Source: DATBJJ01 sp963750915 (lineage in GTDB: Bacteria > Acidobacteriota > Vicinamibacteria > Vicinamibacterales > 2-12-FULL-66-21). From it: DNA of 64,000 bases. The stretch spans positions 744,001-808,000 of the forward strand of contig CAVVSF010000009.1 in assembly GCA_963750915.1 (NCBI GenBank), written 5' to 3'. This document shows positions 47,857 to 55,861 of this stretch, in pieces. Made by a program: the position numbers and the translations under genes. Below the pieces are notes generated by a model, which saw only the letters and a program-made list of their open reading frames with translations, was not told where the DNA came from and did not search any database. Each line of letters begins with the position of its first letter. The stretch's first letter is position 1.

Positions 47857-49536
47857 ATGCCGTCCCGCCGCTTCTTCCTGACCGCGTTGCTCGCGACGCT
47901 TCTCACTGTCTCTCCTGGCGCGCAGCGCGCGGCGAAGGGCGGGATCGACTCGATTCAGCAGGACAGCCTCAAGGAGTGGCTGACCTACATCGCCTCGGAT
48001 GAGTTGCAGGGACGCGCGACGTTCTCAGAAGGGCTGGGTCTGGCTGCCGGTTACATCTCGGCCCACCTCGCTCAATGGGGCGTCAAGCCCGCGGGTGACA
48101 ACGGCACCTACTTGCAGGTCGTGCGGCAGGTGGGCGTGCGGACGACGAGCCGCGCCTCGGTGACGGTGACGGTCAACGGCCAGTCGAAGACTTTCAAGGA
48201 CGGTGACGGCGTCACGTTCCCGCGCAGCATGGGCGGCAAGCAGACGATCACCGGTGATCAGCTGCAGTTCGTCGGCTACGGCCTGACGGCGGCGGGGCAG
48301 GACGACTACGCCACGCTCGACGTCAAAGGAAAAGTCGTGGTGTGGCTCGGGCCGGAGGGACCGAAGACGTCGCAGTCGGGACTGGGCCGCCTGCTTTCCT
48401 CGACCGCCCGGAACCGCAACGCGATCGAGAAGGGCGCGGCGGCGGCGATCGGTCCAGGATCGGCACCGCCGGCCGGGCGAGGCGTCCCCACCCTTCCCAC
48501 GGCACCAGCCGCAGGCCGCGGCCGCGGCGCCGCGCCGGATGACGGCGACTTCACGACCGTGCAGCGATACGACGCGAAGGTGCCGCCGTCGCTGACGGCC
48601 CAGGACCAGTTCTTCGAGTTCCTGTTCAGCGGCGCCGACGTCAAGTACGCCGAGTTGAAGCAGAAAGCCGACGCCCAGGAACCGCTCCCGCCGGTCGCGC
48701 TCAAGGGCGTCAGCCTGACGATCAACGTCGACGCCGACTACACGGTCGTCCGCACGCGCCTGACGCACAACGTGGTCGGCATCGTCGAGGGGAGCGACCC
48801 GAAGTTGAAGGACACCTACGTTCTCTACGGCGCCCACTACGACCACGTCGGCTATCGGGAGGGCGTTGTGCCGGCCGGCCGCGGCGGGCAGGCGCCGGCG
48901 TCTGGCGAGGATCGCATCAGCAACGGCGCCGACGATGACGGCTCGGGGACGGTGGCTATCATGGCGATCGCGCGCGCGTTCGCGCAGGGACCGCGGCCGA
49001 AGCGGTCGATGCTGTTCGTCTGGCACGCCGGGGAGGAGCTGGGGCTGCTCGGCTCGCGCTACAACGCCGACTATCCGGTGGTTCCACTCGAGAAGATCGT
49101 CGCCCACATCAACATGGACATGGTCGGGCGCAACCGCAACGACGATCCGAAGCAGGCGAATACGGTTCTCGTCGTCGGCTCGGACCGCATCAGCACCGAG
49201 CTGCACGAAATCAATGAGGCCGCGAACAAGTCACTGCCGAAGCCGCTGACGCTCGATTATGAGATGAACGATCCGGCGGACACCGAATCGATTTACACGC
49301 GCAGCGATCATTACAGCTACGCGTCGAAGGGCATCCCGATCGTCTTCTTCTTCTCGGGCCTGCACCCCGACTACCACCGGGTCAGCGACCACGTCGACAA
49401 GATCGTCTTCGACAAGGTCCAGCGCGTCGCTCAGCTCGCGTTCGAGACCGGACGGCGCGTCGGCAACCTCGATCACGCCCCGGTCCGCGACAATCGCGGA
49501 CCGAGAGCGGGGAAACGCAAGGAGCCCGGCGCGTAG
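47857..49536 (+). CDS. Secreted M28-family peptidase with PA insertion
   Basis: 559 residues, signal peptide (FFLTALLATLLTVSPGAQ). A PA-like insertion (about 90-300) contains Gly/Arg-rich linkers (PAAGRGRGAAPDDGD). Metal-site motifs: YVLYGAHYDHVGYREG, SNGADDDGSGTVAIMAI, VWHAGEELGLLGSRY, INMDMVGRNRN and YTRSDHYSYASKGIPIVFFF. A second Gly-rich loop (PAGRGGQAPASGED) sits between the first two metal motifs. Zinc aminopeptidase, exported. Confidence 0.92.
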   Translation: MPSRRFFLTALLATLLTVSPGAQRAAKGGIDSIQQDSLKEWLTYIASDELQGRATFSEGLGLAAGYISAHLAQWGVKPAGDNGTYLQVVRQVGVRTTSRASVTVTVNGQSKTFKDGDGVTFPRSMGGKQTITGDQLQFVGYGLTAAGQDDYATLDVKGKVVVWLGPEGPKTSQSGLGRLLSSTARNRNAIEKGAAAAIGPGSAPPAGRGVPTLPTAPAAGRGRGAAPDDGDFTTVQRYDAKVPPSLTAQDQFFEFLFSGADVKYAELKQKADAQEPLPPVALKGVSLTINVDADYTVVRTRLTHNVVGIVEGSDPKLKDTYVLYGAHYDHVGYREGVVPAGRGGQAPASGEDRISNGADDDGSGTVAIMAIARAFAQGPRPKRSMLFVWHAGEELGLLGSRYNADYPVVPLEKIVAHINMDMVGRNRNDDPKQANTVLVVGSDRISTELHEINEAANKSLPKPLTLDYEMNDPADTESIYTRSDHYSYASKGIPIVFFFSGLHPDYHRVSDHVDKIVFDKVQRVAQLAFETGRRVGNLDHAPVRDNRGPRAGKRKEPGA

Positions 49537-49572
49537 GCGCCAGGCCACCTGCGCGTCGGCGATCGAACGCAG

Positions 49573-50093
49573 CTACTGCAAGCGCACCAGCTGGCCCCTG
49601 ACCGCGCCGCCGCCGTTGAGCGGGGTGTGCATGTTGAAGTAGTGGCCTGCCGGGTTGGCGATGACGGCCTGCGCCTGAGCCTGACTGATTGGGACACCTT
49701 CGAAGTTGATCGTGGCGCTGACGTTGACCGGAATGGCGTTGGCTGTCGTGAGGCCGGTGTTCACGAAGATGCCCGCGTTCTGGCCGGCAGGCGCGTTATG
49801 GATGTGCGCCGCCTGAACCCGGCTGTCCGGGGTGAACCCGGTCACGATCGCCTGCACGTTCCAGGTCCCGCCGTCGGTGGGGTTGCCCGAGCCGTCTGAT
49901 CGGCACGCTGAAATGTGATTGTCGCCCGGCCCGTGGCGCCAGATTCGGCGTTGCCTACCGGAGGCACCTCGTTGGATGCCGCGAGGTCAACCGTGAAGAC
50001 GATCGGCGTGCTCGACGGGCCGACGATGTCATCGTCACAAGCGGTGGCGCCCGTGAGGGCGAGGGCGAGGGCGAATATCGCGAAACGTCGCAT
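49573..50093 (-). CDS. CHRD-domain protein, -1 frameshift
   Basis: About 173 residues in two frames: the N-terminal part to about 49895 and the C-terminal part after it. The length is 3n+2, which fits one missing base. The signal (FAIFALALALTGATACDDD) may be a lipoprotein signal. The CHRD/chordin-like domain shows TVDLAASNEVPPVGNAESGA, GGTWNVQAIVTGFTP across the repaired join, AAHIHNAPAGQNAGIFVNTG and HYFNMHTPLNGGGAVRGQLV. CHRD proteins are small secreted beta proteins of unknown role. AAGGAGAA lies 5 nt before the ATG. Confidence 0.82.
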
Positions 50094-50160
50094 GGGGTTC
50101 TCCTTGACTTGAGTCTGTGCGTCCGAGTTTACCGGGGATCGGGCCACGGCGCCCGCGGCG

Positions 50161-51019
50161 CTAGAACTTGCGCGCCATGTTGAAGCCGAGATACACGGCA
50201 TCGTTCGCGCCGCCGCGCGCGAGCTGTCCGAGCGTGGTGCCGAACGCGTTGGTGAAATTGAGCTGGAACAGGTGCTTGCCGCTGCGGGGTGACCTTCTCG
50301 ACGCCGACGGCCCACACCGCGCGGGCCGGATCGTAGCCTGCCAGACGCGGCGAGTACTCCCCGACGACGTACGCGGTTGGCCGGAAGCGAACGCGCGCAC
50401 CCAGTCCCACGAACAGCGTGTGATCGTGGCGGGAGAGCTCGTCCTCCTCCGCGCCTGGCAGAACGTTCGCCGGCTCGGCCGAATTGAAGACCATCGCCGG
50501 GGTCGCGTAGAGAACCAGCCACGGCGTCGCCACCCGCGAGACCGTTGCCGCGAGGCTCGGCTGGAAATCATCCTGGAAGTTCCCCAATCCTTCGACCGAG
50601 CCCGTCAACGACAGCGCGATCGGCATCGATTCGCCCTGACGCACGGCGTCGTAGCGGCCGAAGAACTGGATGGTCTTGTCGATCGCGGTCCGGTAGACGC
50701 CGGCCTGCAGGTTCGTGGTGATGCCGAACCGGTACTCGAGTCCGATCGCGGCGCCATTGTCGAGGCTGAACAGGTCCTCGAGCAGCGAGCCGAAGTCCCC
50801 GCGCCCGAGATCGCGGGTGAAGCGATGGGTGATGCGGAAGTAGCTCTGATGCCGCCCGAGCGACTGCGTCGTCGGCAGGTTGACGGTGTTGAGCTCGGCT
50901 TCGGTCCGCGGCGGCGGCGACGGGGCCGCGGCTTCCTGGGCAGTCGCGGTGAAGGGGAGAGACAAGAGCAGGACCGCGGCCAGGGCACCGTGGCACCGGG
51001 AACAGACTGAGGTCAACAT
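50161..51019 (-). CDS. Exported beta-barrel-like protein (DUF5777 type), one +1 frameshift
   Basis: About 285 residues after removing one base near 50285 (reading VEKVTPSGKHLFQLNFTNAF); the length is 3n+1. Signal peptide (ALAAVLLLSLPFTATAQ), then LGRHQSYFRITHRFTRDLGR and alternating amphipathic strands ending GGANDAVYLGFNMARKF. The terminal Phe is typical of outer-membrane barrels. The DUF5777 match is from memory of its THRF-containing start and is not certain. It follows 141 nt behind nothing obvious and precedes the CHRD gene on the same strand, so the two may be co-expressed. Confidence 0.76.
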
Positions 51020-51110
51020 TTGCAGGCCCGGAGTCGCAAGCGCCGTGCCCCGGCGCGGCAGGTCCGGGTCGAGCCGAAATGGCGTGAATCCGCAGCCGGA
51101 GTCGGCGAAT

Positions 51111-51131
51111 CACTTACCGATTAGGTAAGTG
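51111..51131. promoter_or_regulatory. Inverted repeat CACTTACC-N5-GGTAAGTG
   Basis: Perfect 8-nt arms in the divergent gap between the barrel-like gene (starts 51019) and the PAP2 gene (starts 51215). A related half-site (CTTAAGGTAAC) lies at about 51177-51187. It looks like an operator; the regulator is unknown. Confidence 0.5.
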
Positions 51132-51214
51132 GTTTCGACGCCGGTAACGTGGGTCCCGTCTCCAAGGTCGCGTTTGACTTAAGGTAACGCCGCCCCTAAC
51201 ATCGGGTCTGACTG

Positions 51215-51925
51215 ATGCGAATCGGTGAGCCCGCGGAGACCAGGCGCGCGATCTCCCGCGGCGGCATCACGCTGGGCCTGCTGCTGCTCTGCTTCGCGGC
51301 GCTCACCTACGTCGTCGTCGACGGCCGGACGCAGGCCTTCGACGATCGGGCCCTTGAAACCCTTCGTCGAGCCGGCGACCTGGCGCAGCCAGTCGGTCCC
51401 GCGTGGTTGAAGCTGGCAGCGCTCGACCTGACCTCGCTCGGCAGCGGTTTCGTGCTCGGCTTGATCGTCGCGCTGGTCGCCGGCTTCCTGGCGATCGAAC
51501 GGATGCGCCGGACGGCGCTCTTCATCACCGTCGCGTCGGTGAGCGGGTGGGTGGTGAACGCCGGGCTCAAGGAACTTGTCCAGAGGCCGCGCCCGAGCGT
51601 CGTCCCGCACCTCGGCGAGGTGATGACCCTCAGCTTCCCGAGCGGCCACGCCATGATTTCGGCAACGGTGTATCTGACGCTCGGCCTGCTGCTGACACGG
51701 ATTGCGACGCGGCGGGCGACCAAGGTCTACTGTCTCGCCGTCGCGGCGACGCTGACGACGATCGTCGGGGTGAGCCGGATGTATCTGGGGGTGCACTACC
51801 CGACGGACGTGCTCGGCGGCTGGATCGCCGGCTTGTCCTGGGCAATTTTCTGCTGGATGATCGAGCGAGCGATCGAACGGCGCAGCGGCCTGCGCGACGA
51901 GCAACGTCAGGCCATGGCGTCCTGA
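51215..51925 (+). CDS. PAP2-family membrane phosphatase
   Basis: 236 residues, five to six helices. The three phosphatase motifs are present: KELVQRPRPS (KX6RP), SFPSGHAMISA (PSGH) and SRMYLGVHYPTDVLGG (SRX5HX3D). The family removes phosphate from lipid pyrophosphates or phosphatidate outside the cytoplasm; undecaprenyl pyrophosphate is a common substrate. It starts a run of same-strand genes leading to the acyltransferase operon. Confidence 0.94.
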   Translation: MRIGEPAETRRAISRGGITLGLLLLCFAALTYVVVDGRTQAFDDRALETLRRAGDLAQPVGPAWLKLAALDLTSLGSGFVLGLIVALVAGFLAIERMRRTALFITVASVSGWVVNAGLKELVQRPRPSVVPHLGEVMTLSFPSGHAMISATVYLTLGLLLTRIATRRATKVYCLAVAATLTTIVGVSRMYLGVHYPTDVLGGWIAGLSWAIFCWMIERAIERRSGLRDEQRQAMAS

Positions 51926-51958
51926 TCCCGCTGATCCCCCTGATCGAGGCTGGGTACG

Positions 51959-52318
51959 ATGGCACAGGAAACGATTCTCCTGGTCGAAGACGAACCGGCG
52001 GTGCGGGCCCTGTTCGCGACGGCGCTGACCCGCGCTGGCTACACCGTCTACGACGCCCGCAACGGCGAGGAAGCAGTGAAGATGTTCGAGCAGCATCGCG
52101 ACGCGATCGATCTGCTGCTGACCGACGTCCGGATGCCGTACATGAACGGCGCCGACCTGGCGCGCGAGCTGCGCGGCCGCAAGACCGACCTCAAGATGAT
52201 TTGCATCTCCGGCTATCCCGGGTCGGTCGCGGCCAGCGTCGCGTCCGACTTCCTCGCGAAGCCGTTCTCCCGCGACGAAATGCTCAAGAAGGTCAGGGAA
52301 GTGCTCGATCGGGCGTGA
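51959..52318 (+). CDS. Stand-alone response regulator receiver domain (CheY-like)
   Basis: 119 residues, receiver only. LLVEDEPAVRALFATAL (acidic pair), the phospho-acceptor Asp in DLLLTDVRMPYMNGADL (about residue 53), the Ser switch in MICISGYPG and the conserved Lys in FLAKPFSRDEML. There is no output domain, so it probably acts through protein contact or a phosphorelay. The stop is 6 nt before the next gene, which suggests co-transcription with the exopolysaccharide-type acylation operon. Confidence 0.93.
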   Translation: MAQETILLVEDEPAVRALFATALTRAGYTVYDARNGEEAVKMFEQHRDAIDLLLTDVRMPYMNGADLARELRGRKTDLKMICISGYPGSVAASVASDFLAKPFSRDEMLKKVREVLDRA

Positions 52319-52324
52319 GCTGTC

Positions 52325-53321
52325 GTGAAGTTCGCCGTCCTTCCACTGCTTGCCGCATGGGCCTTGACGCAAGCCGGTCAGACCGCGCCGCCGCCGACGC
52401 GCGACCGCCGCGGCGGCGTCGCCGTGCTTCGCAGCGACGGCATCCTCCGTCCCTTTGCCTCGTTCGACAACGACAAGTGGCAGGCGATCTGGCCTTTCGG
52501 GCCGGCGCCGGAGTTTCCGCTCACCTTGTCTGACGTGCCAGAATCCTGGTGGGGCCGGGCCTCGCCCGCGGGCTGGCAGGCGCATACGCTCGACGGCGAA
52601 GTCCGCCCGCTGCCGCTTGGCAACCCGACTCTGTACCGGGTGCTCTGTTCACCGCGCGTTGGCCTCAAGACGTCCCACGGCAATCCCGAGACAGGGCCGC
52701 CGGTACCGCCGCAGCCGTTCGCGAAGGATGGCGTCGCGATCACTGGTGGAGTGCCACTCGAGCCGATCGAAACCATCGACCCGGACACGCCGGAAGCGTC
52801 GGTGCTCATGGCGCAGCTGTTCGGGGAACTGAACGCGGCGGAAGACAAGACGGTGCGGGGCGTCCGGACCGACACCGGGTGGCGGCACCCTCTGGCGCGG
52901 CCGGCGCGCGAGGCGCGGCCGTTCAAGCTGGAGGCGTGGTACCGATCGCCGTCCGGCAAGCCGGGCTGGACGGTCTCGTACATCGAAACCGTCCGGGCCT
53001 ACGACCCCGGTCCGAATGACCAGGGCTGCGGTCTCGAAACCCTCGTCAGCGGCTGGATTCATCACCGCGACGGCGTGCTGTCGAAACGCGCGGACCTCCG
53101 CGGCAAGATCACCTACTGCGATCGAGTTGGCGCGACTGCGATGCTGCCGTTCGGCCGCATGACGCCGCGCGAGCGCTCGGTACTGGCTCTTCCAGCTCTC
53201 CGGCTGGGAAAACGAGTGGTACGGCGTCGCCGAGGTCGGCCCCGACAAGGTCCGTCACGTCGTCGAAGTTCCGGTCGGACGGTGCCCGACAGGGATGCCG
53301 CGGCGGGAATTGCTTCGATGA
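52325..53321 (+). CDS. Exported protein of unknown function, one +1 frameshift
   Basis: About 331 residues after one base is removed near 53182 (reading ERSVWLFQLSGWENEWYGV and ending at 53321); the length is 3n+1 and the repaired stop overlaps the next ATG. GTG start, signal peptide (FAVLPLLAAWALTQAGQ), then a beta-rich protein with paired VAVLRSDGILRPFASFDNDK and WWGRASPAGWQAHTLDGEVR. I recognise no domain. It is coupled to an SGNH-like and an MBOAT gene. Left uncorrected, it appears fused to the SGNH-like protein as one 679-residue frame. Confidence 0.7.
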
Positions 53322-54364
53322 TGTCGTCGCGGGCGCGGGCCACGATCGGCCTGCTGGTGCTGGTCCTGGCGACGCTCGCCGTACCGATCGTGATTCCGGC
53401 CGCGAACGCGATCCGCTCGGTCAAGCTGCTGCCGCCGACGTATCTGCCGGCGCTCGAGGGCCGGCGCGAGCGCAGCCGTTTCGAGGAGCGGCGGATCGAA
53501 GAGCTGCGCTACCTGCAGCCGGGCTACGTCGTCATCGGCGACTCGATGGCCGGCACCCGGGTGGACGAACGCCGCCTCGGCGAGCTGTCGCATACGCCGA
53601 TCGCGCCGCTGCTGCAGCCGGGATCGGGACCGGCGTTCTGGTACCTGGCGCTCAAGAACTGGGTCGTGCCGAGCGGCATCAAGCCGCGCCTGGTCTTCAT
53701 CTTTTTCCGCGACACCAACCTGACGGACGTGCTGTTCCGGCTCGAGCCGCAGTTCCGCTGGTCGCTCGATCTCGTGGCGCGCGAGCGGGAGGAGGAGCTG
53801 AACGCCGTCGTCGCCCGCCGCATCGAGCCGCTGCAGCGCGTCCGCGTGTTCCTCGATCGCGATCTCGGCGTCGAGCGGGCGCGCGAGTGGGCGGAGCCGG
53901 CATTGACGGAGTGGCCGGCGGAAATCATCGAGCCGTCGCGGCGCCGCCGAACCGAGTTCCAGCGCCTGATGAACGTCCGGCTCGGGCTCGATCACCTGCG
54001 GCCGATGCAGGCGGCGGACATTCAGGCCGGCGACGGCCCGTCGATCGACTTCAATCGCGACGTCGATCGTTCGGTGCTGCCGCTGATGCTGCGCGACGCG
54101 AAGGCGGCGGGGCTGACGCTCGGCTTCGTCCGGGTGCAGCGGCGGCCGACGGCGCAGCGTCCGCCGCCGCAGTCGCCGGCGCTCCAGCGCTACGTCCATG
54201 AGCTCGATGCCTACGTGACCGCGCGCGGCGCGGTCTTCCTCGACGACACCGGCGACCCGGCCCTGACGCTCGACATGTACGAGGACGGTGACCACCTGGC
54301 GCGCCACGCGCGCCGTCGCTACACCGAGCACCTCTACAACCGGCTCAGGGCGCACTTTCAGTGA
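53318..54364 (+). CDS. Membrane-anchored SGNH-like hydrolase/acyltransferase
   Basis: 348 residues. N-terminal signal anchor (IGLLVLVLATLAVPIVIPAA), then GYVVIGDSMAGTRVDE, whose GDS serine (about residue 76) is the block I motif of SGNH proteins, and YEDGDHLARHARRRYTEHLY near the end with the DxxH pair. Between them are helical segments. Proteins like this stand beside MBOAT acyltransferases (compare AlgJ/AlgX, DltD, PatB) and move or place acyl groups outside the cytoplasm. It overlaps both neighbours by 4 nt. Confidence 0.8.
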   Translation: MMSSRARATIGLLVLVLATLAVPIVIPAANAIRSVKLLPPTYLPALEGRRERSRFEERRIEELRYLQPGYVVIGDSMAGTRVDERRLGELSHTPIAPLLQPGSGPAFWYLALKNWVVPSGIKPRLVFIFFRDTNLTDVLFRLEPQFRWSLDLVAREREEELNAVVARRIEPLQRVRVFLDRDLGVERAREWAEPALTEWPAEIIEPSRRRRTEFQRLMNVRLGLDHLRPMQAADIQAGDGPSIDFNRDVDRSVLPLMLRDAKAAGLTLGFVRVQRRPTAQRPPPQSPALQRYVHELDAYVTARGAVFLDDTGDPALTLDMYEDGDHLARHARRRYTEHLYNRLRAHFQ

Positions 54365-55800
54365 TCTTTCACAGTCTCGATTTCATCGTATTCTTCGTCG
54401 CCGTCGTCGCGGTCTACTGGATGCTGCCGCACCGCGGCCAGAACATCCTGCTGCTGGTCGCGAGCTATTTCTTCTACGGCTACATCCATCCCTGGTTTCT
54501 CTACCTCATCGCCGCCTCGACGACCATCGACTACAGCGCCGCGCGCGGGATGGAGCGGTGGCCGGAGCGGCGGCGGCAGTTCCTGTGGCTGAGCATCGTT
54601 TCGAACTTCGGGATGCTCGGCTTCTTCAAGTACTTCAACTTCTTCGCCGAAAACGTCGCCGTCGCGCTTGCCTCGCTCGGGATCAGCGTCAGCGAGCCGA
54701 CGCTGCGGATCCTGCTGCCGGTCGGGATCTCGTTCTACACGTTCCAGGCGATGAGCTACACGATCGACGTGTATCGCGGCGAGCTGCGCGCGCGGCGCAG
54801 CCTGCTCGACCTCGCGGTCTTCATTTCGTTCTTCCCGCACCTCGTCGCCGGGCCGATCCAGCGGGCGTCGTTCCTGCTGCCGCAGGTCGAAGGCCGCCGC
54901 CGGTTCTCGCCCGAGCAGGCGCGCAGCGGCTTCGTCCTGATCTGCTGGGGCTTCTTCAAGAAGCTGGTCATCGCCGACAACGTCGGCGTCATCGCCAACA
55001 AGGTGTTCGCGCTCGCCGACCCGACGTTCTACATCCTGTGGGCCGGCGTCTTCGCCTTCGCGATCCAGATCTACGCCGACTTCTCGGCCTACACGGACAT
55101 CGCCCGCGGCACCTCACGCTGGCTCGGGTTCGAGTTGACGGAGAACTTCGACCATCCATATCTCGCGCGCAGCCCGGCCGACTTCTGGCGGCGCTGGAAC
55201 ATCTCGCTGTCGACCTGGTTCCGCGACTACGTCTACATCCCGCTCGGCGGCTCGCGCGGCGGCCGCCTGCGCTGGGCCCGCAACATCATGATCACGTTCC
55301 TGCTCTCCGGTTTCTGGCACGGGGCGAGCTGGAACTACGTCCTGTGGGGCTTCTACCACGGCGTGCTGCTGATACTGACGCGTGCCCGTACCGTCGCCGG
55401 GCCGGCCGCACCGCCAGCGCGACGCTGGCTGGCCGTGCCGCAGGTCGCCGGCATGTTCGCGCTGACGATGGTCGGGTGGCTGCTGTTTCGAGAAACCGAG
55501 ATCGCCGCCATCGGCCGCGACCTGACACTGTCCCCCTTCGGCGTCAGCGAGCTCGATCGACAGACCGGCGCTTATCTCTTCCTGCTGGCGTTCATCTACT
55601 CTGTCCCGCTCTGGGTGCAGAGCGTGTGGGTGGAGCTCTACCGCGGCGCGGCAGTCGATCGCCTGCCGGCAGGGGAGCCGCGGCCGCTGCCGCCGCTGCC
55701 GCAGCTGGCGCTGCAGGGGCTCGCATGCGGCCTGGCGCTCGCGGCAATCATGGTCTTCCGCAGCCACGCTTCGCTCGACTTCATCTACTTCCAGTTCTGA
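54361..55800 (+). CDS. MBOAT-family O-acyltransferase (AlgI/DltB-like)
   Basis: 479 residues from a GTG overlapping the previous stop. About ten to eleven helices. Family motifs: LPVGISFYTFQAMSYTIDVY, FISFFPHLVAGPIQRASFLL, QIYADFSAYTDIARGTSRWL, FWRRWNISLSTWFRDYVYIP and the catalytic His in LLSGFWHGASWNYVLWGFYH. Such proteins pass acetyl or other acyl groups across the membrane to a carrier or SGNH partner that modifies a polysaccharide. The target polymer is not encoded nearby. Confidence 0.94.
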   Translation: MIFHSLDFIVFFVAVVAVYWMLPHRGQNILLLVASYFFYGYIHPWFLYLIAASTTIDYSAARGMERWPERRRQFLWLSIVSNFGMLGFFKYFNFFAENVAVALASLGISVSEPTLRILLPVGISFYTFQAMSYTIDVYRGELRARRSLLDLAVFISFFPHLVAGPIQRASFLLPQVEGRRRFSPEQARSGFVLICWGFFKKLVIADNVGVIANKVFALADPTFYILWAGVFAFAIQIYADFSAYTDIARGTSRWLGFELTENFDHPYLARSPADFWRRWNISLSTWFRDYVYIPLGGSRGGRLRWARNIMITFLLSGFWHGASWNYVLWGFYHGVLLILTRARTVAGPAAPPARRWLAVPQVAGMFALTMVGWLLFRETEIAAIGRDLTLSPFGVSELDRQTGAYLFLLAFIYSVPLWVQSVWVELYRGAAVDRLPAGEPRPLPPLPQLALQGLACGLALAAIMVFRSHASLDFIYFQF

Positions 55801-55819
55801 GAGCGGCGCGTCTCCCGTC

Positions 55820-55839
55820 GGCGGAGCTGAAGCTCCGCC
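55820..55839. repeat. REP-like palindrome
   Basis: GGCGGAGCT / AGCTCCGCC, 9-bp stem with a 2-nt loop, followed by CTACGTA. Member of the family at 18860, 28639 and 30321. It lies between the convergent MBOAT and M28 genes. Confidence 0.75.
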
Positions 55840-55861
55840 CTACGTACTGGCGGCAGGGCGT

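Noticed and set aside
52325..54364. Apparent 679-residue two-domain protein
   Set aside because: A +1 shift near 53182 restores a separate stop at 53321 that overlaps the next ATG; the Arg-rich bridge in the uncorrected frame is spurious.
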